Origin: Enterococcus canis NBRC 100695
GTDB taxonomy: Bacteria; Bacillota; Bacilli; Lactobacillales; Enterococcaceae
Assembly (NCBI RefSeq): GCF_001544375.1
Contig: NZ_BCQJ01000013.1
Span: 1-51,830 of the forward strand
DNA length: 51,830 nucleotides
Reading direction: 5' to 3'
Shown: positions 35,134-49,560 of the stretch, one piece after another
Layout of the letters: every line of letters starts with the position of its first letter
How positions within the stretch are numbered: position 1 is the stretch's first letter
Notes under the pieces: model-generated
What the model was told of the DNA's origin: nothing
The model's database searches: none
Seen by the model: only the letters and a program-made list of their open reading frames with translations
Position numbers and translations under genes: made by a program

Positions 35134-36557
35134 CTATTTCGTTATGTCATTAAAAATCTGTTCTATCAAAGTTGAATCTTCTACTCTAAGTTTTATATCT
35201 TTTTTTATTCCACCATTTTTTAAATAAATAATTCTATTGCATGTTTTATAAAGAAATTCCGGATCATGAGTAGCTATAACTACTGCACCCTTTTCTTTTA
35301 AGTCTTTAATAAGGTCAGCAATCCTTTCCATATTGATATAATCCAACCCACTTGTAGGTTCATCAAATAGAAATAAATTAGTTTTTGACAATGAAGCTAT
35401 AGAAACCAATAATCTTTGTTTTTCTCCACCGGATAAATCAAACGGTAATTGATCTTTCATTTTATAAAGTTCCATTTTTTTAAAATTTTTTCTTGCTGAT
35501 CTTTACTAACTATTTCATTCCCCAGGGCTAACTCGCTCCTCACTGATTCTGTGAAAAATTGGTAATCCATTTCTTGCATTACTAAAAACGGCGATGACAA
35601 ATTTTTTTTATTTTCGATTATCTTTCCTTTGGTAGGGCGAATAATCTTCATGAGTATTCTTAGTAAGGTTGTTTTCCCCACACCGTTTTTCCCTACCAAA
35701 CCAATAACATCTCCAACTTTGACATCAAAATTTATGTCTTTTAGAATATTTTCATAAGTAATTTCTTCAACTTTTAATACATCTGCACTTACCTTTTCGA
35801 TATAGGGAACTTCAATCGAACTATTAAAAATGTCAAATTTCCTTAATGCGTTATTGTTTTCAGTTTTTAACAACTGAATAGTTGTAGTTTTTACAGTTCT
35901 ATTTTTAACAAATAGAACTTGATCAATTAATTCTTTCAAATAGTAAAAACGATGTTCAGCTATAACAATAGTAAATCCTTTATTTTTTAAATCACAAAGT
36001 AAGTCAGCAAGTTTCTTAGTCGCTTTGAAGTCCAAATTTGAAGACGGTTCATCCAATATAATTAATTTAGAGTTTAGCGATAAACTACATCCAATAGAAA
36101 TTTTCTGCCGTTCACCACTTGATAGCGAAAAAATGTTTTTATCTAATATATTTGAAAGATCTAATAATTCAGCTAATTCATTGATTCTTTTATCCATATG
36201 CTCTTTTGTAAATCCAAAGTTTTCCATCGAAAATACTAACTCACTCGTTGTATTTGTTGTAAAGAATTGTCCTCTAGGATCTTGACTTACGTAGCCAATA
36301 TTTTTTGATATACTTTCTTGTGTTAAGGATTGTAGCGAGTTATTTTCAAATAAAATTTCCCCAACCAATTTTCCGTCATAAAGTCTTGGAATAAGTCCAT
36401 TCATTAACTTTAATAGTGTGGATTTCCCACTCCCAGAAGAACCAGTAATCAATGTAAGACTGCCTTTTTTTATTGAAAAATTAAGGTCAACAAGCGCTTG
36501 TTCCTTAACATCCTTATATGAAAAAGAAACATTGTTAAATTCAAACAATTCTTTCAC
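35134..36557 (-). pseudogene. ECF double ATPase (EcfA1-A2 fusion), frameshifted
   Basis: Two ATPase domains in one chain. Domain one: GSSGSGKST, LSSGERQKISIG, LIILDEPSS. Domain two: GKNGVGKTT, then a break at 35475, then LSGGEKQRLLVSIA, LFLFDEPTSGLD and IATHDPEF. The break is at seven A (LKKWNFIK and stop); one more A would give LKKMELYKMKDQLPF in continuous frame. A TTG or ATG at 35475 could start the last 113 residues separately. Either the gene is broken, the run was mis-sequenced, or slippage on the A run makes the full protein. Confidence 0.8.
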
Positions 36558-36558
36558 C

Positions 36559-37227
36559 TCAAATCAAAATACTTAAGAAAAAAATAGTAACGGAAAACAG
36601 GATGATATAGTCTAATAAGCTCATGTTTGTTTTATAGTAAGAACTTCTTTTCACAGGAGATTCTATCCCCTTTGTTATTGCATTAGCGGTCATTTCTTCA
36701 GCAATCATAGTTGCACGTATAAGAACGGGAACTAACAGAAATTCCAAATATTGCAGAGGCTGAAAAAAAGACAAGCGAATGTTTCTCATTTTTAAAGATT
36801 CTTTAATCATTCTTATTTCAGAACGATAAGTCGGAAAGAATCTGATCACTACTGTAATACTTAACATTATTTTTTTCGGTAAATGTATTTTTTCTAAAGA
36901 GGATAATAATTCATTGCTAGTATAGACACTAACCAACAACCATGAGATCATTACGACCGGCAACATTCGAAATACAATATATAAGGATGTCCCAAAAAAT
37001 ATAGTAAAAAACTCTATCTTGATAGCATCAATAATTTTCATTACTAAAAACAGAACTGAATAAATCAAGATGAAATAAATACATGTCTTTATTTTACGAA
37101 ACATCAATACTAAAACTGTAGCAATAATGAAACACCCCACTTGAAATATATTTCCCTTTCCTAAAAAAATAATGACCGGAAAAAAAATATTTAAAGTAAT
37201 CAAGGTTAACGGATTGATTTTTGACAC
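36559..37227 (-). CDS. EcfT/CbiQ-type transmembrane subunit
   Basis: 222 residues. Helices at about 8-60, 66-105 and 195-220. SLEKIHLPKKIMLSITVVIR and SLKMRNIRL carry the two cytoplasmic coupling motifs of EcfT (SLxx-LP, and the Arg-rich A-R-R/x-R-x-R type), which contact the ATPases. First gene of the operon after the Fur-type promoter, 130 bp from tetR. Its ATG has GGAGGTG upstream (TTTTTTGGAGGTGAAAG). Confidence 0.88.
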   Translation of the reverse strand: MSKINPLTLITLNIFFPVIIFLGKGNIFQVGCFIIATVLVLMFRKIKTCIYFILIYSVLFLVMKIIDAIKIEFFTIFFGTSLYIVFRMLPVVMISWLLVSVYTSNELLSSLEKIHLPKKIMLSITVVIRFFPTYRSEIRMIKESLKMRNIRLSFFQPLQYLEFLLVPVLIRATMIAEEMTANAITKGIESPVKRSSYYKTNMSLLDYIILFSVTIFFLSILI

Positions 37228-37244
37228 TCTTTCACCTCCAAAAA

Positions 37245-37311
37245 ATAAGATCGCACTGTTATCTTAAGCTGACAAAAATGCACCGTTATTCAGATAACAG
37301 TGCGATCTTAT
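37245..37311 (-). terminator. 20-bp perfect hairpin between tetR and ecfT
   Basis: Arms 37245-37264 and 37292-37311 are perfectly complementary over 20 bp with a 27-base loop; TTTTTT follows on the minus strand. It can end the tetR transcript. A transcript from the Fur-type promoter would start at about 37310 and so begin with this hairpin, which could attenuate it or protect its 5' end. Confidence 0.8.
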
Positions 37312-37316
37312 CAAAA

Positions 37317-37345
37317 AGCATAACTGAGAACAATTCTCAATGCAA
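37317..37345 (-). promoter_or_regulatory. Fur-type promoter of the ECF-YbtPQ-like operon
   Basis: TTGCAT (37345-37340) and TATGCT (37322-37317), spacer of exactly 17. The spacer contains the palindrome TGAGAACAATTCTCA on the plus strand (37325-37339), same arms as the box at 12762. A repressor there would block RNA polymerase directly. Iron control by a Fur-family protein is the simplest reading; TetR binding is an alternative. Confidence 0.7.
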
Positions 37346-37357
37346 GCTTTTTTTTAA

Positions 37358-37981
37358 TTAACTCAGTAATTCAATCCACCCAGGAACAGAAAATTGATAC
37401 AATCTTCTGGTTAATAGCATAGTCTTTTCTTTTGAATAGCTATGCTTCAATATATCATAGAATGTAGCGTAGAATGAGTAAATGTAGAAGTGGATTTCTT
37501 CTTCATTAAAGACTAAATTTTGATTGATCATTCCGATAGTCTTTAACTTATCTAGACAACAGACTGTCTTTTTTGTCACAAATGATGTAATTTTTTCAAC
37601 AATATCTTGATATTTGGTTCCAGCTGATTGGAATAAAACCAAATCGAATATACGTTTATTCTCAAAAATATAATTAATAAATGGATCTAATTCATTGAAG
37701 TTCTCTCTCCAACTTTTCTCTATATCTATATTTTCTAAGTTTAAGAGGTATTTGGTAAACTCTTCATTATACATGTTAATAAGCGCATTAATATGCGGCT
37801 GAATAATTTCTTCAAATAACGCTTCCTTAGAAGTAAAATGTTTATAAAAAGCACCCGTAGTTACGCCTGCGGTCAAGCACAGTTGCCTTATCTTAGTTTG
37901 CTGAAATCCTTCTTTTTCAAAATGGCTTAGTCCACTTTCTATTAATTTTTGGTGAGTTGTAATATAATCTCTGGTTTCTAT
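37358..37981 (-). CDS. TetR-family regulator with apparent ATA start
   Basis: About 207 residues if begun at ATA 37981, which has AGGAGG eight bases upstream. The frame from there gives the whole TetR helix-turn-helix: RDYITTHQKLIESGLSHFEK, EGFQQTKIRQLC, LTAGVTTGAFYKHFTSKEAL. An ATG is absent; the first standard start in frame (TTG 37876) would remove half of the DNA-binding domain. Either the ATG was mutated to ATA (start loss) or a rare start is used. The C-terminal part is the variable ligand domain. It likely controls the ECF operon downstream. Confidence 0.78.
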   Translation of the reverse strand: METRDYITTHQKLIESGLSHFEKEGFQQTKIRQLCLTAGVTTGAFYKHFTSKEALFEEIIQPHINALINMYNEEFTKYLLNLENIDIEKSWRENFNELDPFINYIFENKRIFDLVLFQSAGTKYQDIVEKITSFVTKKTVCCLDKLKTIGMINQNLVFNEEEIHFYIYSFYATFYDILKHSYSKEKTMLLTRRLYQFSVPGWIELLS

Positions 37982-38014
37982 GGGTACTTCCTCCTAATAA
38001 GATGAATTAACTAT

Positions 38015-38043
38015 ATTATCTTACACAGGACTTGAAGTTTCAA
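38015..38043 (-). promoter_or_regulatory. Promoter of tetR
   Basis: TTGAAA (38043-38038) and GATAAT (38020-38015) on the minus strand, 17 apart. The AT-rich dyad around TATTATC could be the regulator's own site. Confidence 0.6.
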
Positions 38044-38046
38044 TCG

Positions 38047-38145
38047 TTAACGTCTATTACTGAACTCATTCCTTAGAGCTAAACTAATGAGAAAGAGCAA
38101 AATAACTGATACAAAAAGCAATCCTACAAGAATTAATAGACTCAT
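38047..38145 (-). CDS. 32-residue membrane peptide
   Basis: ATG 38145, AAGGTGA upstream, TAA at 38047. MSLLILVGLLFVSVILLFLI then SLALRNEFSNRR: one helix and a basic tail. It follows another peptide gene by five bases, at the end of the efaCBA-like transcript. Unknown; perhaps a small subunit or regulator of the transporter. Confidence 0.5.
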   Translation of the reverse strand: MSLLILVGLLFVSVILLFLISLALRNEFSNRR

Positions 38146-38150
38146 CTAAA

Positions 38151-38243
38151 TCATTCACCTTTTCTAAAATAATCCGAGAAAGATTTAAAAAAATTATATC
38201 CAGCTATTAGGATAAGTCCTATCATAATCACTCCAATAGCCAT
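38151..38243 (-). CDS. 30-residue membrane peptide
   Basis: ATG 38243 with AGGGAGGA upstream, stop at 38151. MAIGVIMIGLILIAGYNFFK then SFSDYFRKGE. One helix. Tandem with the next peptide, suggesting a two-peptide membrane complex linked to metal uptake. Confidence 0.55.
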   Translation of the reverse strand: MAIGVIMIGLILIAGYNFFKSFSDYFRKGE

Positions 38244-38272
38244 TTTCTTATCCTCCCTAAAAATAAAGCCTT

Positions 38273-38506
38273 TTACTTAAAACCTTTTTTGTAATCGTCA
38301 ATAAATTTTTTCCCTTTATCAGTTAATTGAAATCCTATATCTAAATAGTCCTCATATCTAAGTTTAGTCAGCATCTCACTTACAGATGCTGGACTAACAC
38401 TTAGAACTTTTGCTAAATCATTATTTTTTAATTTCTTTTTTCTTTTTGATAATTCCTGAATTGCTAGTAAATAAATTAGTATAGTAGTCGTTTTAATTTG
38501 TACCAT
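38273..38506 (-). CDS. Short DtxR/MarR-like helix-turn-helix protein
   Basis: 77 residues, GGAGGG upstream of ATG 38506. LKNNDLAKVLSVSPASVSEM then LTKLRYEDYL is the winged helix of DtxR/MntR repressors, followed by LTDKGKKFIDD. The metal-binding dimer domain of DtxR is absent (usual length over 140). It starts 14 bp after the solute-binding protein gene. It might act as a small metal-blind regulator or compete with a full-length MntR/EfaR. Confidence 0.7.
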   Translation of the reverse strand: MVQIKTTTILIYLLAIQELSKRKKKLKNNDLAKVLSVSPASVSEMLTKLRYEDYLDIGFQLTDKGKKFIDDYKKGFK

Positions 38507-38520
38507 ACCTACCCTCCAAA

Positions 38521-39471
38521 TTATTTCGAAAGGCCTTCAGCAATTTTATCCAGGTTCCATTTCATCATCGCATAGTAACTATCACCATCTTGTCCTTTTT
38601 CTGCAATTGAATCAGTAAAAATCGTTGAATAGATAGGAATATTGGTATCTTTTGATACTGTTTTCATTGGTCTATCGTCCACACTGCTTTCTACGAATAA
38701 GGAGGGAACTTTTGTTGTGCGTAATTTTTCAACTAAGTGTTTTATTTGATCTGGTGTTCCTTCTTCTTCAGTGTTGATTTCCCAAATGTAAGCAGAAGGC
38801 ACATTATACGCTTTCGAGAAATATTTAAAGCATCCTTCACTTGTAACAATCATTTTTTTATCATTCGGAATTGAAGCAAATTTAGATTTAGCTTCTTTGT
38901 CTAGAGAATCCAATTTTTCAATATACTTATCTAGATTTTCTTTATAGAATTTTTTATTATCAGGATCTTTTTCCGCTAACTGTTTTTCAATATTTTTAGC
39001 GTAAATAATACCGTTTTCTAAATTTAACCAAGCATGGGGATCTTCCTTCCCTTTCTCACTCTGACCCTCTAAGTAAATAACATCTATGCCATCACTTGCT
39101 GCAAAATAGTCTTTGTTTTCCTCTTTGTTCGCATTTTTTACTAATTTTGTAAACCAAGCATTTCCTCCAGTTTCCAAGTTAACACCGTTATAAAAAATCA
39201 AATCTGCTTTTGAAGTTTTTTGAACATCTTCAGGCAAAGGTTCATATTCGTGGGGATCTTTCCCAATAGGTACGATACTGTGTAAATCAATTTTATCTTT
39301 TGCTATATTTTCAGTAATATCTGCTAAAATCGAATTAGTAACTACTACCTTTAATTTTTCGTTCGAAGCCACTGTATCTTTGTCTTTACTATTTGTTGAA
39401 CATGCCCCGAATATAAAAAGAGCAATCAAAATCCCCAGACTTCCCAGTACTGCTTTCCATTTTCTCATCAT
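38521..39471 (-). CDS. efaA: Metal-binding lipoprotein, EfaA/PsaA family
   Basis: 316 residues. Lipobox FIFGACS (Cys about 24). Cluster A-I metal ligands: His in [13 protein letters not shown], His in [13 protein letters not shown], Glu in [20 protein letters not shown], Asp near the end ([10 protein letters not shown]). The sequence follows EfaA of E. faecalis and PsaA closely, which bind Mn2+ (also Fe or Zn). Its ATG overlaps the stop of the permease gene. Third gene of efaCBA order. Whether it is the sole or a second copy in this strain cannot be seen. Confidence 0.9.
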   Translation of the reverse strand: MMRKWKAVLGSLGILIALFIFGACSTNSKDKDTVASNEKLKVVVTNSILADITENIAKDKIDLHSIVPIGKDPHEYEPLPEDVQKTSKADLIFYNGVNLETGGNAWFTKLVKNANKEENKDYFAASDGIDVIYLEGQSEKGKEDPHAWLNLENGIIYAKNIEKQLAEKDPDNKKFYKENLDKYIEKLDSLDKEAKSKFASIPNDKKMIVTSEGCFKYFSKAYNVPSAYIWEINTEEEGTPDQIKHLVEKLRTTKVPSLFVESSVDDRPMKTVSKDTNIPIYSTIFTDSIAEKGQDGDSYYAMMKWNLDKIAEGLSK

Positions 39472-40310
39472 AACTTTCTCTCCTTCTTTCTTAAAAATTT
39501 TTGTTTTGGTGAGATTAGAAAACTAATTACAAATAAGAATGCCGCTGTTAAAACAATACTTGATCCTGCTGCTATGTTAAAACTATAACCAATGAACAAA
39601 CCTAGCAATGATGAGCACGCTCCGACTGTCGCCGAAATAAATATCATAGTTTTTAAGCTGTTTGCATATAAATATGCTGTAGCAGCTGGTGTAATTAACA
39701 TTGCAACAATTAATATAGTTCCCACACTTTGCATAGCTGTTACTGCTACTAAAGTTAATAGAATCATTAATAGATAATGATAAAAACTGACATTCATCCC
39801 CATTGCTTTTGCCATTAATGGATCAAAAGAAGTGATTAATAATTCTTTAAAAAATAGAACAACTGTAACCAACACTAAAACAGAAACGCCAATTGTAATC
39901 CACTTATCAATATCTTGTACAGCTAAAATATTTCCAAATAAGATATGAAATAAATCCGTTGAGCTATTTGCAACTCCTATAAGGATAACTCCTAATGCTA
40001 AAAAAGAACTGAAAGTAATACCAATTGCTGTATCTCCTTTTATTACACTATTGCTTTTTATAAAAGTAATAATGATAGAAGCTAATAGACCAAATACAAT
40101 CGCACCAATAAAAAAGTTAATGCCTAAAATATAAGAAATTGCTACTCCTGGCAAAACAGCATGAGAAATAGCATCACCCATAAGAGACATTCCTCTTAAA
40201 ATAATAAAACAACCTACTGTTCCAGAAACAATCCCTATAACTACAGATGTAATTAGAGCATTCTGTAAAAAGTGAAAGTCATACAGACCATTAATAAAAT
40301 TTTGAAGCAT
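39468..40310 (-). CDS. efaB: Metal ABC permease, EfaB/MntB family
   Basis: 280 residues from ATG 40310 (GGAGAGGGGG upstream, two bases after the ATPase stop). Eight to nine helices. [20 protein letters not shown] (the ABC-3 family signature with Asp and His on the metal path), [20 protein letters not shown] and [20 protein letters not shown] are diagnostic. It imports manganese or iron received from EfaA. Confidence 0.9.
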   Translation of the reverse strand: MLQNFINGLYDFHFLQNALITSVVIGIVSGTVGCFIILRGMSLMGDAISHAVLPGVAISYILGINFFIGAIVFGLLASIIITFIKSNSVIKGDTAIGITFSSFLALGVILIGVANSSTDLFHILFGNILAVQDIDKWITIGVSVLVLVTVVLFFKELLITSFDPLMAKAMGMNVSFYHYLLMILLTLVAVTAMQSVGTILIVAMLITPAATAYLYANSLKTMIFISATVGACSSLLGLFIGYSFNIAAGSSIVLTAAFLFVISFLISPKQKFLRKKERKL

Positions 40311-40311
40311 A

Positions 40312-41031
40312 TTATTCCCCCTCTCCAATAAATATAGTATCTCCATAGGCTTTTTTTAAATTCTCTTCATTAAATACAGATTCTACACTTCCGTGAGCAA
40401 TTAGATTTCGATTCAAAAGAATAATATTATCAAAATACTTCTTTACCTTGCTTAAATCATGATGCACAATTAGCACTGTTTTTCCCTGATGTTTCAATTC
40501 TTTTAACGTATCCATAATTATTCGTTCACTAACTAAGTCTATCCCTACAAATGGTTCATCTAAAAATATGAAATCCGCATTTTGAGCAAGACATCTTGCT
40601 AAAAGTACACGTTGAAATTGCCCCCCAGACAATTCTCCTATTTGATGATTAGAGTATTCTTCCATATTGACCTTTTCCAAAGCCTTAAAAACTCTTTCCC
40701 ATTCTGAATTTTTAATTCGTTGGAAAACTTTCAATTCAGCATAGGTTCCCATGGATACACATTCTTTTACTTTTATTGGAAAGGTAAAATCAATATCTGC
40801 TTTTTGCTCTACATACGCAATCTTTGCTAAATTTTTACTGATATCTTCATTATTAACGTACACCTTCCCCTGATGAGGGACAATATTTAGCATTGCTTTA
40901 AGCAACGTAGACTTCCCAGCTCCATTTGGACCAATAATTCCCGTTAAAGTGCCTTCTTGTATTTCTATAGAAATCTCTTTTAATGCCAAAAAATTATTAT
41001 AACTAACACTAAGCTTTTTCACTTCTAACAT
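40312..41031 (-). CDS. efaC: Metal ABC transporter ATPase, EfaC/MntA family
   Basis: 239 residues. Walker A GPNGAGKST, Q-loop YVEQK, signature LSGGQFQRVLLARC, Walker B FIFLDEPFVGID, switch His VHHDL. First gene of the operon, ATG 41031 with AGAAGGAG upstream. A Fur-type palindrome lies 18 bases before the start. Confidence 0.92.
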   Translation of the reverse strand: MLEVKKLSVSYNNFLALKEISIEIQEGTLTGIIGPNGAGKSTLLKAMLNIVPHQGKVYVNNEDISKNLAKIAYVEQKADIDFTFPIKVKECVSMGTYAELKVFQRIKNSEWERVFKALEKVNMEEYSNHQIGELSGGQFQRVLLARCLAQNADFIFLDEPFVGIDLVSERIIMDTLKELKHQGKTVLIVHHDLSKVKKYFDNIILLNRNLIAHGSVESVFNEENLKKAYGDTIFIGEGE

Positions 41032-41048
41032 AACTTTCTCCTTCTAAA

Positions 41049-41099
41049 TGATAATGATTATCACGATCATATGGTATACAAAAATTATATTTTAGTCAA
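41049..41099 (-). promoter_or_regulatory. efaCBA promoter with perfect Fur consensus
   Basis: TTGACT (41099-41094) and TACCAT (41076-41071) on the minus strand, 17 apart. TGATAATGATTATCA at 41049-41063 matches the Bacillus Fur consensus at every base and covers the start of transcription. TTAGGGTTGACTAA over the -35 resembles DtxR/MntR-family (EfaR, ScaR, MtsR) sites. Dual control by iron and manganese is suggested. Confidence 0.75.
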
Positions 41100-42027
41100 C
41101 CCTAATTTTAAAGTTTGTTCACTTTTATTATTTATTTCAAAAAAGATAGTTCCATGTACTTCCTACTAGAAAACTACTTGGCTTAGCAGCTAAAAACTTA
41201 ACTTTTTCAAAAAATAACTCTCTGGAAAAAGGAAAGGTATCTTCATATAATTAACGGACAGCTAGATTGTCAATAATGACACTCACAAGATAAAGATCCG
41301 AATGTTACCTGTTAAATCTTTTAAAATAGGGTTAGAACTACAAAAAACTTCTTTTTCTGTACAGAGTGTCGGACTATCTTTAATATGTTACATAAGGTGG
41401 AGTTCTCCCTATGTGACTTTCGCTCTCTCCTTTTACTTGAATAAAGAATTGATTTCCCTTGAGATGTCTCTTACACATCACTCGTTCATAATGTCTCTAA
41501 AGAGAGTAAAATCATTGGCTTTGTAAAAACTATCTACGTTGTTGGCAATCCGTCTTATTCCTTTTTTGCCTTAATATTTCATACATTGACTGACTCTGAG
41601 GTAATCTCTGCCTATTCTTGACATATCCTTTACGCTGGCACAATCGATACCTCTCTGTTTTACTGCGTTCATCACTGTATAAATTCTGAACGAGTAAACT
41701 GTATTCCGCTTATTTCATCATCAATAAAATGAACGGTGTTTTCCAAATGATTTTTATAGAGTTCATTAGCTTTTAACAGGATTCCTTTTTGTTTATCGTC
41801 TAGTGTTTCCAAGACTTTTATCATAAATCATAAACACCTTTTGGAGGGTAGTTTGCACTGAGGCTATAAGCCTCTACTACTAGTCAGTACCTCAAGGTGC
41901 TGGTTTTATCACTTTCACTTCCTTTTAAGAGGAAATTATCCTACTTTTTAACCCTTAAATTAAAAGGGTCACTGTATTTTGGAACACTCAGTTTATTAAA
42001 ACCACATCACCCTTTGATTATATTCCT
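41100..42027. other. Remnant region without intact genes
   Basis: On the minus strand 41675-41823 reads MIKVLETLDDKQKGILLKAN then ELYKNHLENTVHFIDDE and TRSEFIQ with a stop, a helical fragment of an unidentified gene. Other short ORFs here have no ribosome site. 41866-41915 contains a GC-richer segment typical of an IS end. Confidence 0.4.
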
Positions 42028-42235
42028 TTATTGTCGCTTCTTAAGACCACACGTGCTTACACAATGTCCCTGTGCCTCAAAATGGCGGTTTCTAAACCTA
42101 TCTTTCAAATTTGCATGTTTGTCGAATATCATCATGGTGCTTTCCCCTTTTAGATCTCTCATGAGACTCGAAACACTTATTTTGGGCGGAATACTTAGCA
42201 ATATATATATATGATCTGGCATTACATTGTCTTCA
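42028..42235 (-). pseudogene. IS200/IS605-family TnpA fragment
   Basis: MPDHIYILLSIPPKISVSSL, GESTMMIFDKHANLKDRFRN and HFEAQGHCVSTCGL. In the first motif HUH reads His-Ile-Tyr, so the second metal His is lost. Both ends are truncated. Paralogous to 42678-43132. Confidence 0.8.
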
Positions 42236-42677
42236 ATTATTTCACTCCTTTGTAGCTCTACATAGGCGCTTGATTATTTCTTGCAAATCAGCTCTATATT
42301 GATTATAAATGATCTTTCTTCTATACTTTGGAGTGAATGTAATAGGATATTTACGTCCCTGCTTTGTATAAGCAGAGCTACTACTTATGAACCATTTGAA
42401 TCTCTTCTTTCCGTTATTATATGGCCTAACTAACTACATTTTAACGCGATTAAGGAGTTTTTTAGTAGGACTTTTTATTATTCTACTCTCATATCAGGTG
42501 TTTTTGGTTCGCATACTCCACCACTAGAGCCAAAGACATAAAAAAGAATCCGCTCAAGCAATACGTTTGGGCGGATTCCCAAGTAAATAGCCCTAGAAGG
42601 GCTCGCTACCTGCTGCTCCCTTTAAGAGAGCTTTTTTAGAGACCGCCAACCGCTACCTTTCTATTCTTATCTAGTTG
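42236..42677. other. IS200/IS605 flank with terminator-like hairpin
   Basis: GAATCCGC (42546-42553) and GCGGATTC (42570-42577) form a stem with CAAG/TTGG inside, and a second GC-rich palindrome follows near 42590. IS200-type elements carry sub-terminal hairpins of this kind. The segment 42239-42420 holds degenerate TnpA-like codons. Confidence 0.45.
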
Positions 42678-43132
42678 TTACTTCCTAAATGGATCTTTAT
42701 ACTCTCTTTTGTTTATACTATCCCTTACTCGATCTTCTGCTTCTTGTTCTCGTATATACTTAGCTATCGTTTTTTGGTTCAGTCCTACAGTGCTCACATA
42801 ATAGCCTTTTGACCAAAAGGATCGATTTCCATAATTGTATTTTAAATTCGCATGACATTCATGAATGATTACTGCACTTCTTCCTTTTAAGAAACCCATA
42901 AAACCTGATACACTCAACTTTGGTGGAATTCTTACCAACATATGGATATGGTCGGGCATTGCATGCGCTTCAATGATTTCGACTTCTTTCATCTCACACC
43001 ATTTTCTTAGTATTTCCCTATATCTCGCCTCAATTGACCATATATTACTTTTCTTCTATATTTTAGTGTGGACACAAGATGATACTTACAATTCCAACGA
43101 GTATGTGCTAAACTTTTATCGTCGTTCGCCAT
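42678..43132 (-). pseudogene. IS200/IS605-family TnpA, one frameshift
   Basis: Start MANDDKSLAHTRWNCKYHLV at 43132, then STLKYRRKVIYG. A frame change near 43015; the rest (EVEIIEAHAMPDHIHMLVRI) has the His-Ile-His HUH pair. GRSAVIIHECHANLKYNYGN and WSKGYYVSTVGLNQKTIAKY include the catalytic Tyr region. These enzymes move single-stranded DNA. No TnpB gene is present. Confidence 0.85.
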
Positions 43133-43575
43133 TCAAAAACTCCTTTCGACTTGATAACGGTTGGTAGCCTTTATCTATTATATCGAAAGGAGTTTTTATC
43201 GCTAAAGCTCTGACCTCCACGCGCAGTACGAGTGTTTTTTTTGTTGAAATCTCTTTAGAGATTTCAACTGACTAAAGTCATTAATAAAAAAACATCTAAA
43301 GCAGAAAATCAATTCTACCTTAGATGTTCGTATATCACTCTATCCGTCCTATTTGACAAAGAGCCTTTATTCTGTTGAAATTCTTCACCAACACTCATTA
43401 ACGAAGAGCCATTCAATTTGATTTTCAACAATAAACTATTAACCTAGAGCCAAATGGACGTTCTCGCTATGTTCACTATCTCCCTTTACAAAGTTTAGAT
43501 TCAAAGAAGCCTTTATTGTCCCTATGAGCGGTTTGCTATAGGCAAAATTGGAACTTACTCAATAAAATTTATAAG
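43133..43575. other. IS200 end, palindrome and ISL3-type end
   Basis: GTTGAAATCTC-TTTA-GAGATTTCAAC (43243-43269) is an IS200-type end hairpin. ACATCTAAAGC and CTTAGATGT form another near 43290-43330. TTGACAAAGAGCC at 43353-43365 is an ISL3-type end in the same direction as the one at 49435, so the GH101 gene lies between two direct copies. Confidence 0.55.
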
Positions 43576-49434
<5,859 letters not shown>

Positions 49435-49447
49435 TTGACAAAGAGCC
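49435..49447. repeat. ISL3-type terminal repeat, right of GH101
   Basis: TTGACAAAGAGCC, identical to 16873-16885 and 43353-43365. Confidence 0.75.
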
Positions 49448-49457
49448 ACAAAAAGCT

Positions 49458-49511
49458 AAAAAGATAAGATCAACGTCACACAATACAATTGACGATAACC
49501 TTATCTTTTAT
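49458..49511 (-). terminator. Terminator after the PTS operon
   Basis: AAAAGATAAGGTTATCGTCA and TGACGTTGATCTTATCTTTT pair in two segments on the minus strand, followed by a short T run. It ends the PTS transcript before GH101. Confidence 0.75.
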
Positions 49512-49560
49512 GAGAAAGTAAATTACAAAAATCAAAAGATAAGAATTCTAGGTGCCTTTT

